Shown: piece by piece, positions 1-7,461 of the stretch
Layout of the letters: every line of letters begins with the position of its first letter
Position numbering within the stretch: position 1 is the first letter of the stretch
Assembly: GCA_023396465.1 (NCBI GenBank)
Contig: JAEWWF010000162.1
Coordinates: forward strand, 1 to 17,254
Direction: 5' to 3'
Origin: Pseudomonadota bacterium
GTDB lineage: Bacteria; Pseudomonadota; Alphaproteobacteria; Rhodospirillales; Rhodospirillaceae
Length of the DNA stretch: 17,254 nucleotides
Notes under the pieces: generated by a model
What the model was told of the DNA's origin: nothing
What the model saw: the letters and a program-made list of their open reading frames with translations, nothing else
Database searches by the model: none
Position numbers and translations under genes: made by a program

Positions 1-641
1 ATCAGCACCATCAGCAGCGCCACCCGCCACGCCAGCGTCCCGGCCTGGGTCCAGTCGTTTTGCACCAGGGAGCCGGTGGCCCAGATGAAAACACCGCGCA
101 GGTATTCGTTGTGCAGCAGACTGAGCAGAACCCCGGCCGAACCGGCCGCCAGACTGACGATCAATCCACCCATCACCAGCGTCACCGGCGCCAGACGATG
201 GCGCCAGGCGATGGCGAAAACCGCCGCCACCGCCACCGCCGCCCCCAGCAACGCCGCCGCGTCGCGCAACAGCCCCGCCGCGCCCGGCGCCAGCAGGACG
301 ACAAGCATCACGCCCAGTTGGGCGCCCGGCAGCGCCCCGAGGGTCGCCGGCTCGGCCAGCGGGTTGCGCAGCACCTGCTGAAACAGCGTCCCCGCCATGC
401 CGAGGGCGGCACCGGCGAGCAGCGCCACCGCCGCGCGGGGCAGCAGGGCATAATGGACGAAGACCTCGGAGAAAACGCCCGGGTCCGGGGCGAAAACGGC
501 CCGGAAAACCTCCCCGACCGGCACATGCCGGATGATCGCCGCCAGCGTCAGCCCGACCGCCGGCAGCAACAGGACCGCCATCAGCAGAGGCAGGGACAGG
601 CCCGCGTTCGGCACGCGGCGGAGGACGGCCGGCGCGGTCAT
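1..641 (-). CDS. fhuB: FhuB-type iron-hydroxamate ABC transporter permease, partial (N-terminal 213 residues)
   Basis: Inner-membrane permease of the FecCD/BtuC family, expected to carry ferric hydroxamate siderophores from a FhuD-type binding protein into the cytoplasm. The reading frame is open from the ATG at 641 to the left edge. Visible signatures are a first hydrophobic segment (about residues 16-35), the family core GAALGMAGTLFQQVLRNPLA (about residues 86-105) and the stretch IWATGSLVQNDW near the end. These match the first half of E. coli FhuB, which is a double-length fused permease, closely enough to favour FhuB over a single-length FecC or FecD. Whether the second half is fused cannot be seen because the gene leaves the window. 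Its ATG overlaps the stop of the upstream fhuD-like gene as ATGA, so translation is probably coupled. The role follows from the family and neighbours; the substrate is inferred. Confidence 0.9.
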   Translation of the reverse strand, partial: MTAPAVLRRVPNAGLSLPLLMAVLLLPAVGLTLAAIIRHVPVGEVFRAVFAPDPGVFSEVFVHYALLPRAAVALLAGAALGMAGTLFQQVLRNPLAEPATLGALPGAQLGVMLVVLLAPGAAGLLRDAAALLGAAVAVAAVFAIAWRHRLAPVTLVMGGLIVSLAAGSAGVLLSLLHNEYLRGVFIWATGSLVQNDWTQAGTLAWRVALLMVL

Positions 642-1528
642 CCTCGCCCCCCTGCGACCAGGGCCTCGGTCAGGGCGGCGCAGAAGCGCCGCGCCGACGG
701 CAAGGCGCCGAACACCCAGGCGGGCGGCACCGTCACCAGCCGGTTCTCCCGCACCGGCGGCAGGCTTCGCCACAGGCGGCTGTCGGCGAGGGCGGCGGAA
801 GGGCCGGGTGCGATGACCACCACCCGCGCTTCCGGTGCGGCGGCCAGTCCCTCCAGTCCGATGGTGGCATAGCCCCAGATGTTGGTCGCGCCGGTCCAGG
901 CATTGACGAGACCAAGGCGCCGTAAAACATCGTCGAACAGGCTGCCGGCCCCGAAGACATCGAGATGGCGGTCGTCGGCGAACTTGACGATGAACAGCGG
1001 CCGGTCGGCGATATCGGCGAGCCGGACGGCGGCGGCCTCCAGGGTGGCCTCCAGTTCGGCCCGCACCGCCTCGGCCTGCGCCCGGCGGTTCAGGGTCACG
1101 GCGAGGGCGTCGAGGGCCTCGCCGGCCAGACGCAGGGGCGCCCGATCCGGCGTGTAGACCGGCAAGGCCAAGGCCGGCGCGATGGCCTCCAGCCGCGCCG
1201 CCGGCACGCCATACCCGTCCAATGCCACGATCAGGTCCGGCCGTAGCGCCTTCAGCCGTTCCATGTTGGGCCAGGTGCGCAGCCCGAGATCGCGGACCTC
1301 GTCCGGCAGGGCGGGCACCACCACCCGCTGCCGGTAGAGCGGCGCCTCGGCCACCGCCAGCGGCGTCAGCCCCAAAGCCAGGACGGTTTCCGCCAACCCC
1401 CAATCGAGGACGGCGACCCGTCGCGGCGGGGCGAGCGCCGCTTCGACGGCGCCCCCCGGCATGACGGCGAGAAGGCCGACGGCGGCGGCGAACCGCCGCC
1501 GCGTCATCCCGGGACGGGCCGCCGCCAT
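638..1528 (-). CDS. fhuD: FhuD-type periplasmic siderophore-binding protein
   Basis: Substrate-binding protein of the class III (FhuD/BtuF) fold, 296 residues, which should deliver ferric hydroxamate siderophores to the FhuB permease. The N-terminus carries a twin-arginine motif (TRRRF, residues 8-13 region) followed by a hydrophobic stretch, and cleavage is plausible near residue 30. There is no lipobox cysteine, so it is expected to be soluble in the periplasm. E. coli FhuD also has a Tat-type leader. Family features include RRVAVLDWGLAETVLALGL, the segment LKALRPDLIVALDGY, and a C-terminal WRSLPPVRENRLVTVPPAW. I chose the ATG at 1528 because it lies 4 bases after the receptor stop codon, with GGTGAGG across the junction; a longer start at 1558 would overlap the receptor by 26 bases, and an ATG at 1507 would begin directly at the arginine motif. 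The downstream permease overlaps by 4 bases. Confidence 0.88.
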   Translation of the reverse strand: MAAARPGMTRRRFAAAVGLLAVMPGGAVEAALAPPRRVAVLDWGLAETVLALGLTPLAVAEAPLYRQRVVVPALPDEVRDLGLRTWPNMERLKALRPDLIVALDGYGVPAARLEAIAPALALPVYTPDRAPLRLAGEALDALAVTLNRRAQAEAVRAELEATLEAAAVRLADIADRPLFIVKFADDRHLDVFGAGSLFDDVLRRLGLVNAWTGATNIWGYATIGLEGLAAAPEARVVVIAPGPSAALADSRLWRSLPPVRENRLVTVPPAWVFGALPSARRFCAALTEALVAGGRG

Positions 1529-1532
1529 GGCC

Positions 1533-4031
1533 TCACCACTTATAGGTGACGGTGGCATAGACCGTCCGGCCCAGGCCGTAATAGCAGCCGGTGGCGCTCA
1601 GGCAGGTGGCGACATAGTCGGTGTCGAACAGGTTCTGCACGTCGAGCGCCAGTTCGGCCCCGGCAAGTTGCGGCGTCAATTGGCCAAGGTCGTAGCGAAT
1701 ACGGGCATCGACCAAGGTATTGCCGTCGATCTTGAAGGCATTGGCATTGTCGCCGTAGGTCGCGCTGCTCCACCGCACGCCGGCCCCGAGGCCAAGCCCG
1801 GCGGCCGGACCGGCGGGGAACTCGTAATCGACCCAGGCGGACGCCTGATGGGTCGGCACGAAGGCATAGCGGTTGCCCTCGTTGCTGCGGCCGGCGGCGT
1901 TGGGGTTGTCCTTGGTGATCTCGCTGTGGGTATAGGCATAGGCGGCGATCAGCGACAGGTCATCGGTGAGCTGCGCCTTGCCTTCCAGTTCGACACCGCG
2001 CAGGCGGACCTCGCCGGTCTGTACCCGGAAGCTGGTGTTCACCGGATCGGGTGTCAGGACGTTCTTCTGCGTCAGTTGGAAGGCCGACAGGGTGATCAGG
2101 CTTTCCGATCCCGGCGGCTGGAATTTCACGCCCACCTCGTACTGCTCGCCCTCGGTGGGATCGAAGGCGGCGCCGGTGCGGTCGGTGCCGCTGGCGGGGT
2201 CGAAGGAGGTGGAATAGCTGAGGTAGGGCGCCACGCCATTGTCGAAGGTGTAGACAAGACCGGCCCGGCCGGAGAAGGCGCGGTCGGTCTGTTCGACCGA
2301 GGTGGTGGCGCCGCCGGTGGTGGTGTCGGTCTCCGCCGTCACCCAATCATAGCGGCCGCCAAGGATCAGGTCGAAGCCGCCGTAGCTGAGTTGGTCCTGG
2401 GCGTAGACGCCGAGGCGGGACCGGGTCTGGTCGATGAGCATTCCGGCCGGCGGGCGGGTCGGCGAGACCTGACCATAGACCGGCGCATAGGCATTGAGCG
2501 GCACCATCAGCGGCTGGAGCTGCGATTCCTCGAAGCTGCTGTCCTCATAGGCGTAATCCACGCCGAACAGGGCGGTATGCCCGACCGCGCCGGTGGCGAA
2601 CTTGGCGGTCGCCTGGGTGTCGACGGTGGTCAGGGTCGAGCTTTCGGGGAAGGCCCAGGCATAGCGCAGCAAGGCCGAGGGGTTGCAGGCCCCGGAACAG
2701 AACGCCTGCACGCGCCGGGTATCGGTATCAACCTCGCCATGGCGGAAGTTCTGCCGGAAGCTCCAGGTGTCGTTCAGGTCGTGGGTGGCCTCGTAGCCGA
2801 CGAACCACTGGGTATTGGTGAACTTGTCGAAGCCGGGTTCGCCGACGAAGGCATCGGTCGGCAGCGCCGGATACAGGCTGGTGAACAGCGTCCCGTTGGC
2901 GGGCAGCGCCGGCGCACCGCCGCCGCCATCGGAGTCGATGCGCTGATATTCACCGAGCAGGGTGATCTCGGTATCGTCGCGCGGCCGCAGGGTCAGCGAC
3001 GGGGCGATGAAGACCTTTTCCTCGTCCACATGGTCGAACTGGGTGTCCGACTGGCGGGCGAGACCGACCACCCGGCCGAGCACGTCACCGGACTCATCGA
3101 GCGTGCCGCCAAGGTCGAAGGCGCCTTGCATGCGGGCGTGGCTGCCGGTCTGAAGCTGGATCTCGCGCACCGCCTCATCGGTCGGCCGCTTGCGGACCAT
3201 GTTGACGGTGCCGCCCGGCGTTCCCTGGCCGAACATGATGGACGACGGGCCTTTCAGCACCTCCACCCGCTCTAGGCCATAGGTCTCGACGCGCGGCTGC
3301 GAATAGCCCCGCGCCCCGAACGGCAGGCGCAGGCCGTCGAGGTAGCGGCCGGGTGTGAAGCCGCGCACCGTCAGCCAGTCGTGGCGAACGTCGTTGTCGC
3401 CATACTGGGCGACGACGCCCGGCGTGTAGCGCAGGCTGCTGGTGAGGCTCTGCACACCCTGGTCGTCCATCTGCTCGCGGGTGATCACGTTGATCGCCTG
3501 CGGGGTCTGGAGGATCGGCGTGTCGGTCTTGGTGGCGGTGGCGCTGCGGGTGGCGACGTAGCCCCCGACCGGCCCGCGGGCGGTTTCGACCCGCCGCGCG
3601 GCATCCACCACCACCGGATCCAGCACCGCCGAGCCGTCGCCGTCCGCCGTCGCGGGCCGATCGAGCGAAACCGACTGGGGGCCGGTGAACCGATGCACCA
3701 CGCCGGTGCCCCGCAGCAGCAGCGTCAGGCCGGCGTCGGCGGTGTAACGGCCCGCCAACGGCGCGCTGCGGAGGCCCTCCAGCAGACTGGCGTCGTAGAA
3801 CACCTGCACGCCGGCGCGATCGGCGAAGGTGAGCAGCGCCGCGTTCAGATCCTGGGCCGGAATGTCGAAGGTGGTGGTGGCCTGCGTCCCCGCCGCAACG
3901 CCACCGTCCTGGGCGACGGCGACCGGCACGCTCACCGCCAGCGCCGCCGCCAGCGCCAAGGCACTGACCGCCAGGCCGCCGCGGGAGGCAATGGCGACGG
4001 ACACAGACCTGCGATTCTGATGGACCCCCAT
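1533..4031 (-). CDS. fhuA: FhuA-family TonB-dependent siderophore receptor with N-terminal STN signalling domain
   Basis: Outer-membrane receptor, 832 residues, that should import a ferric hydroxamate-type siderophore using TonB energy and also signal its occupancy. In order: signal peptide (about 1-40, ending VAVA before Gln), STN/secretin-like signalling domain (about 54-126, starting FDIPAQDLNAALL), a TonB-box-like LDPVVVDA (137-144), plug domain (about 165-280, including QTPQAINVITREQM and GPSSIMFGQGTPGG), and a 22-strand barrel ending in aromatic Trp. The barrel end NLFDTDYVATC...GCYYG...VYATVTYKW closely resembles the end of E. coli FhuA, as do LGGRYDW and EQYEVGVKFQPPG. E. coli FhuA has no STN domain; this one does, fitting the FecI/FecR genes just upstream. 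The ATG at 4031 has GAGGGG 8 bases before it. It is probably the first gene of the fhuA-fhuD-fhuB operon. The exact ligand is not determined by sequence. Confidence 0.93.
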   Translation of the reverse strand: MGVHQNRRSVSVAIASRGGLAVSALALAAALAVSVPVAVAQDGGVAAGTQATTTFDIPAQDLNAALLTFADRAGVQVFYDASLLEGLRSAPLAGRYTADAGLTLLLRGTGVVHRFTGPQSVSLDRPATADGDGSAVLDPVVVDAARRVETARGPVGGYVATRSATATKTDTPILQTPQAINVITREQMDDQGVQSLTSSLRYTPGVVAQYGDNDVRHDWLTVRGFTPGRYLDGLRLPFGARGYSQPRVETYGLERVEVLKGPSSIMFGQGTPGGTVNMVRKRPTDEAVREIQLQTGSHARMQGAFDLGGTLDESGDVLGRVVGLARQSDTQFDHVDEEKVFIAPSLTLRPRDDTEITLLGEYQRIDSDGGGGAPALPANGTLFTSLYPALPTDAFVGEPGFDKFTNTQWFVGYEATHDLNDTWSFRQNFRHGEVDTDTRRVQAFCSGACNPSALLRYAWAFPESSTLTTVDTQATAKFATGAVGHTALFGVDYAYEDSSFEESQLQPLMVPLNAYAPVYGQVSPTRPPAGMLIDQTRSRLGVYAQDQLSYGGFDLILGGRYDWVTAETDTTTGGATTSVEQTDRAFSGRAGLVYTFDNGVAPYLSYSTSFDPASGTDRTGAAFDPTEGEQYEVGVKFQPPGSESLITLSAFQLTQKNVLTPDPVNTSFRVQTGEVRLRGVELEGKAQLTDDLSLIAAYAYTHSEITKDNPNAAGRSNEGNRYAFVPTHQASAWVDYEFPAGPAAGLGLGAGVRWSSATYGDNANAFKIDGNTLVDARIRYDLGQLTPQLAGAELALDVQNLFDTDYVATCLSATGCYYGLGRTVYATVTYKW

Positions 4032-4061
4032 AGGTCGAACCCCTCGAACGTGATGGCTTAT

Positions 4062-4082
4062 CGCAAATGCATCTCATTTGCG
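4062..4082. promoter_or_regulatory. Putative Fur-type operator upstream of the siderophore receptor
   Basis: A perfect 8-base inverted repeat, CGCAAATG / CATTTGCG, is separated by 5 bases and centred about 40 bases before the receptor start codon. The arms keep the AATG...CATT symmetry of Fur boxes, and 11 of 19 positions match the classical 19-base consensus. Position upstream of an iron-uptake operon makes Fur (or the related Irr/Mur type regulators of alphaproteobacteria) the natural candidate. The dyad is seen directly; the binding protein is inferred. Confidence 0.6.
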
Positions 4083-4120
4083 TGACATCGGCTATGACGG
4101 GTTCAGGACCGGGAGTCGGT

Positions 4121-4142
4121 AAAAAAATCTTCGGGATTTTTT
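4121..4142. terminator. AT-rich hairpin between fecR-like gene and receptor gene
   Basis: An 8-base perfect stem AAAAAATC / GATTTTTT around a 5-base TTCGG loop, about 50 bases beyond the fecR-like stop codon. On the minus strand it ends in a run of seven T residues and so resembles a weak intrinsic terminator, although the stem is poor in G+C. It would separate the sigma/anti-sigma transcript from the receptor operon. It could instead be an attenuator, or simply an AT-rich promoter element for the receptor. Confidence 0.4.
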
Positions 4143-4193
4143 GCCGCGCCGGGCGGCCTGGGTCGGACGCCTCGGCGTTTGCCTGTCCGGCGC

Positions 4194-5210
4194 CTAATAG
4201 ATGACGGTCACCAACGGCGGGATGGCGGCCGACTTCGCCCCCAGTTCCCGAATTACCGCATCGAGCGCCAAGTCGGGTGTGGCGGTATGGAAGACACCAC
4301 TGACGGTACGGGCGGCAAGGGCCGCATCGGCGATCACGATCCGTCCCGGCCGGTATCGGTTCAACGCCGCCACCACGTCGGCCAAGGGCACCCGATCGAA
4401 GATCAGCCGCTGCCGCTGCCAAGCCGTCGCCCGCGCCACATCCTGCCGGTGCGGCTCCCCGACAGCCTGGGCGTCGTAGCGAACGGACGCGCCGGTGTCG
4501 AGGCGCACCGCCTGGGTGGTCCCGGCGTCATCCTCAAGCGCCACCTCGACGGCGTGCTCCAACACGGTGACCTCGATGGCCTCGGCGTGATATTCGACCA
4601 TGAACTCGGTCCCGAGGGCGCGGACCGTACCAGACCCTGCCGCCACCACGAAGGGCCGCCCGCCCGCCTCGGCCATCGGCGCCACGTCGAAGATCGCCAC
4701 CCCCGACCGCAGCACCACCCGGCGCATCGCCGCGCCGTATCGGACGTCGAGGGCCGAGCCGGGGCCGAGGATGACCCGGCTGCCATCTTCCAGCAGAACG
4801 ACCCGCTGCTCGCCGGGGGCGGTGGCATGGTCGACGGTCAGGTGCGGCAAGGCGCCGCCAAGCCACAGGGTTCCCCCCATCACGACCAGCAGCAGACAGG
4901 CGGCGATCGCCGCCAGGGCGCGCCCGACGGCCAGGAACCGGACCGGCGGTGGTGGAGTGGGAACGGTGGCGGCCGGGACATCGGCCACCAGAAGATCGCG
5001 CTCGGCCGCCAGCCCGCCCATCAGCCCCCAAGCCTCCTGGGCCTCCAGGAAGGCGGTGCGGTGGCGGGGATCGGCATCGAGCCAGCCCTCAAGCCGGCGG
5101 TGCTCGCCAACCGGCAGGCGGTCCCCCGCCAAGCGGGCCACCCAGAGGGCGGCGTCCTGGTCGATCTGGTCTTGCGACTCGATGTGCTGGCTCACGATCA
5201 TCGGTTCCAT
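4194..5210 (-). CDS. FecR-type anti-sigma factor / transmembrane signal transducer
   Basis: Inner-membrane protein, 338 residues, of the FecR family. Its cytoplasmic N-terminus should bind the FecI-type sigma factor, and its periplasmic C-terminus should sense the STN domain of the occupied receptor. In order: DUF4880-type cytoplasmic helical domain (about 18-62, with ALWVARLAGD, WLDADPRHRTAF and a following W), one membrane span (about 93-119), the FecR domain (about 125-225, including GEQRVVLLEDGSRVILGPGS and ALGTEFMV), and a DUF4974-like C-terminal segment (about 275-338, including NRYRPGRIVIAD). The ATG at 5210 has GAGGGGG 9 bases upstream; a second ATG three codons later is possible. It lies 90 bases after the sigma-factor stop and is probably co-transcribed with it. 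Named a FecR-family protein because the specific system cannot be named from sequence. Confidence 0.92.
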   Translation of the reverse strand: MEPMIVSQHIESQDQIDQDAALWVARLAGDRLPVGEHRRLEGWLDADPRHRTAFLEAQEAWGLMGGLAAERDLLVADVPAATVPTPPPPVRFLAVGRALAAIAACLLLVVMGGTLWLGGALPHLTVDHATAPGEQRVVLLEDGSRVILGPGSALDVRYGAAMRRVVLRSGVAIFDVAPMAEAGGRPFVVAAGSGTVRALGTEFMVEYHAEAIEVTVLEHAVEVALEDDAGTTQAVRLDTGASVRYDAQAVGEPHRQDVARATAWQRQRLIFDRVPLADVVAALNRYRPGRIVIADAALAARTVSGVFHTATPDLALDAVIRELGAKSAAIPPLVTVIY

Positions 5211-5300
5211 CGGCGAACGCCCCCTCGCGGACGTGCGAGCGTCCTTACCGGTATAGACGTTTTCCGCGACGGATACGGTAACGTCATCCTGGCGCGCGCC

Positions 5301-5819
5301 TCAGCCATGGTCGCCGGCCCGCAACCGCTGCATCACATGCGCCACCGCCTTGGCCAGATGTTTCTGCACGGAGCTTTCGGAAATGCCCAAGGTTTCGGCC
5401 ACCTGGCGATAGGTCAGGCCGTCCAGGCGGGCCAGGACGAACACCTGGCGGGTGCGCTCGGGCAGGTCCAGCACCGCACTGCGGGCGATGTCCAGACGCT
5501 GGCGTTCCCCCAGCACCTGCTCGGGCGACGGGCGGCCGTCCGGCACCTCTTCCAGAACGGCGTCGGACACCGGCGCGGTATCACGGCGCGGGTTCTGGCG
5601 GCGGACATGATCGACAGCCAGATTGTGCGCCACCCGGTACAGATAAGCGCGGGGGTTGCCGACCGCCCCCGCCGCCCCGGCCTCGGATTCCGACAGGCGC
5701 ATGAAGGCTTCCTGCGTCAGATCGGCAGCCAGTTCGGCATCACGCAGCTTGCGTGTCAGGTAGGCGAGCACCTCGCCCCGATAGGCAAGAAACGCCAGCG
5801 TCATGTCATCGCCAACCAA
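5301..5819 (-). CDS. FecI-type ECF RNA polymerase sigma factor
   Basis: Extracytoplasmic-function sigma factor, 172 residues from a TTG start. Region 2 (about 12-75) includes YLTRKLRDAELAADLTQEAF and the DNA-melting segment NPRAYLYRVAHNLAVDHVRR. Region 4 (about 118-165) includes LPERTRQVFVLARLDGLTYR and the helix-turn-helix QVAETLGISESSVQKHLAKA. The LDGLTY and SVQKHLAKAV signatures are those of the iron-starvation FecI subgroup. It should be held by the adjacent FecR-type protein and released when the receptor is loaded, then direct transcription of the receptor operon. Start choice is uncertain. The TTG at 5819 has GGAAGG 10 bases upstream; the first ATG is at 5804 and would give 167 residues, with no convincing ribosome-binding site. 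Confidence 0.92.
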   Translation of the reverse strand: MVGDDMTLAFLAYRGEVLAYLTRKLRDAELAADLTQEAFMRLSESEAGAAGAVGNPRAYLYRVAHNLAVDHVRRQNPRRDTAPVSDAVLEEVPDGRPSPEQVLGERQRLDIARSAVLDLPERTRQVFVLARLDGLTYRQVAETLGISESSVQKHLAKAVAHVMQRLRAGDHG

Positions 5820-5961
5820 CGCGGATCCGCCTTCCGTGCAGCCCTCGGAGGCACGCTATTAAAACTGCGGCGCATTCTCAAGTTCTTATCCCGCCACTCC
5901 CACCAGCACCATGGCCGACAGGTTTGGCATGGATGGGAAGCGCCCAAAACAAAACCCCCGC

Positions 5962-5984
5962 AAGTCCTTGACGTTCAAGGACTT
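5962..5984 (-). terminator. Intrinsic terminator of tRNA-Ser
   Basis: A perfect 10-base stem, AAGTCCTTGA / TCAAGGACTT, with a 3-base loop, begins 20 bases past the tRNA CCA end. Reading on the minus strand it is followed by GCGGGGGTTTTGTTTT. This is a convincing factor-independent terminator for the tRNA transcript. Confidence 0.8.
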
Positions 5985-6003
5985 CGTCGGAGGCTTGGAA
6001 AGG

Positions 6004-6096
6004 TGGCGGAGGGAGAGGGATTCGAACCCTCGATACGGCTCAACACCGTATACACACTTTCCAGGCGTGCGCCTTCAACCACTCGGCCATCCCTCC
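6004..6096 (-). tRNA. tRNA-Ser (anticodon GGA)
   Basis: Ninety-base class II tRNA plus an encoded CCA tail. The acceptor stem pairs GGAGGGA with TCCCTCC, the discriminator base is G, and CCA follows at 6006-6004. The D-arm contains GCCGAGTGGTTGAAGGC, the anticodon loop is CTGGAAA (anticodon GGA at 6062-6060), the long variable arm is a hairpin (ATACGG / CCGTAT), and the T-arm is GAGGG TTCGAAT CCCTC. The long variable arm and the anticodon both give serine, reading UCC and UCU codons. It is a stand-alone gene with its own promoter and terminator. Confidence 0.97.
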
Positions 6097-6158
6097 GCAC
6101 GAGGAGAGGGGATGCGGCACCCGACTTAGCGGGTCGATCCCCCGCCTGGAAGGCCGGC

Positions 6159-6187
6159 ACTATATAAGCAGGCGCCGACCCTTGCAA
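6159..6187 (-). promoter_or_regulatory. Sigma-70-like promoter for tRNA-Ser
   Basis: On the minus strand TTGCAA (-35, at 6187-6182) is followed after exactly 17 bases by TATAGT (-10, at 6164-6159). Transcription would start near 6152, leaving a leader of about 55 bases before the tRNA 5' end. The match is good for a GC-rich genome. Confidence 0.65.
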
Positions 6188-6243
6188 CATCCGATTTTAC
6201 CTATTTTTCTCCCGCTTTCCCCAGCATTTGCAAGCTCTTGGCC

Positions 6244-7338
6244 TCAACGGGCAGCAAGCTGGCTGCCAAGGCGGGTGCTGTCGAGGTCGGCCAAGGCGTT
6301 GGCGCTGATGATCACCCGCAGAGCCTGGATATAATCCGGGCCGCGCTCCGAATAGTGGTGCAGGTGGCCGGCCAAGTCGTGGCCGCTGAGGTCCTTGCCG
6401 GCTCGCCGCAAGCGCCAGCGTTCCTCGCGGAGATCGGCATAGGCGCGGTGGGTATTGAGGTTGCGGACATAGGACCGCACCGCGTCCAGCAGCGTCGGAA
6501 AGGCGCGGATGCGGTTGTTGTAGTTGGGATCGGTCGGCGGCACCCCGGTTGCTATGCCGGGCGCGCGGGGGTCGGTGGTCCACTGGCCGAACAGGGCATT
6601 GGCCTCACGCGCGAAGCGGGACGTCCCCCAGCCGCTTTCCTCGATGGCCTGGGCCAGGGCCAGCGACGGCGGCACCACGTCCACCTTGCGCAACAGACTC
6701 TCGATGCTGCCATCGGGAACCCGATAGGTATCGGCCATCTTGCGCACCCAGTCGAGATCGGTGGGATGGACGGCCTGCCCGGTCTTCAGGCGGCTGTCGA
6801 TCTCCATCAGGCGGGCGCGATCGCGGCTGACCTCCTCGTTCACCCGCAGCACCAGCGGCAGCACGGTGCGGATGAACAGGCTCTTGCGCAGTTCGGTATC
6901 ATTGACATGCGGCATGTCGGCCGGCACCGCCGACAGATAAAGGCGCGGCACGCCGTTGCCTTCGACCACCCCGGCGATGTTGTAGCCAAGGGCATCATAC
7001 AGCCGCCGCACCTCGCGCACGCTCTCCGCCGACACCGGCCCGAAGCGGTCGATGGGTAAGGATATCCGCACCGGCAGCGGCGGCGGCTCCGGGAAGGACA
7101 GCTTGCTCATCACCGCCGGACGCAGGTTGCGCGCCTCCTGCCCGTCCGACGAATAGACGTAGCGCAAAGCCGGCACCGTCCCCGACAGGCTGGTGCCCAA
7201 TTCACCGCGGATGGGAGCGCCCGGCATGTAAGGGGCGGCGAAATCCGTGAGGGTGACGCCGTAGAGCGTCACCACGCAGGCCCCCACAAAGCCAAGAGCG
7301 ATACGGTCGAACCAGCGACCGGACAAGGGCGTCGTCAT
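6244..7338 (-). CDS. Bax-type glucosaminidase-domain protein, membrane anchored
   Basis: Protein of 364 residues resembling E. coli Bax, a predicted peptidoglycan N-acetylglucosaminidase of the GH73/lysozyme-like group. A single membrane anchor lies at about residues 13-31, placing the rest in the periplasm. The C-terminal half carries the family core PPSLALAQAIEESGWGTSRF (about 223-242), with the likely catalytic glutamate in the EESGWG motif (233-238), followed by EANALFGQW and the later segment RAFPTLLDAVRSYVRNLNTH. The N-terminal 200 residues are not recognised. The ATG at 7338 is preferred, with a purine-rich AGAGAAGAGAT upstream; a longer frame from 7407 would add only an Arg-rich tail before the membrane span. 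It has its own promoter about 190 bases upstream. Enzyme activity is inferred from the family. Confidence 0.85.
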   Translation of the reverse strand: MTTPLSGRWFDRIALGFVGACVVTLYGVTLTDFAAPYMPGAPIRGELGTSLSGTVPALRYVYSSDGQEARNLRPAVMSKLSFPEPPPLPVRISLPIDRFGPVSAESVREVRRLYDALGYNIAGVVEGNGVPRLYLSAVPADMPHVNDTELRKSLFIRTVLPLVLRVNEEVSRDRARLMEIDSRLKTGQAVHPTDLDWVRKMADTYRVPDGSIESLLRKVDVVPPSLALAQAIEESGWGTSRFAREANALFGQWTTDPRAPGIATGVPPTDPNYNNRIRAFPTLLDAVRSYVRNLNTHRAYADLREERWRLRRAGKDLSGHDLAGHLHHYSERGPDYIQALRVIISANALADLDSTRLGSQLAAR

Positions 7339-7443
7339 TCCGCGTATCTCTTCTCTGATCGGCCGATGGCCGCGCCTTGGCGCTTGCGGCCACCTTCGCC
7401 GGGGCAAGCCGGACTTCCCCCTTCATTCTCCTGTCGCACAGGG

Positions 7444-7461
7444 CCGGCGGGGAGCCGCCGG
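7444..7461 (-). other. GC-rich hairpin in the bax-like gene leader
   Basis: A perfect 7-base all-GC stem, CCGGCGG / CCGCCGG, with a 4-base loop lies within the predicted 5' untranslated leader, about 110 bases before the start codon. Further complementary GC segments flank it. No known riboswitch class was recognised in the leader. Confidence 0.4.

Noticed and set aside
1461..3275. A 604-codon plus-strand frame antisense to the receptor gene
   Set aside because: No domain or membrane pattern, repetitive Gly/Ala/Val composition, and the sense gene is unambiguous.
6004..6096. tRNA-Ser as a possible integration site for a mobile element
   Set aside because: No integrase gene, no duplicated 3' tRNA end and no change of gene character on either side within the window.
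5911..6129. A 72-codon plus-strand frame containing RWRRERDSNPRYG, often annotated as a hypothetical protein
   Set aside because: It is the antisense translation of tRNA-Ser and its terminator stem; the same string appears wherever this tRNA is translated.
4179..6167. A 662-codon plus-strand frame across the fecR- and fecI-like genes
   Set aside because: It runs antisense through two clear genes and through the tRNA; composition is His/Arg/Gln-rich as expected for a shadow.
6181..6235. CTTGCAA ... TTGCAAG inverted repeat downstream of the bax-like gene
   Set aside because: Only 7 bases with about 40 bases between the arms, and the left arm is the -35 box of the tRNA promoter; more likely chance than a terminator.
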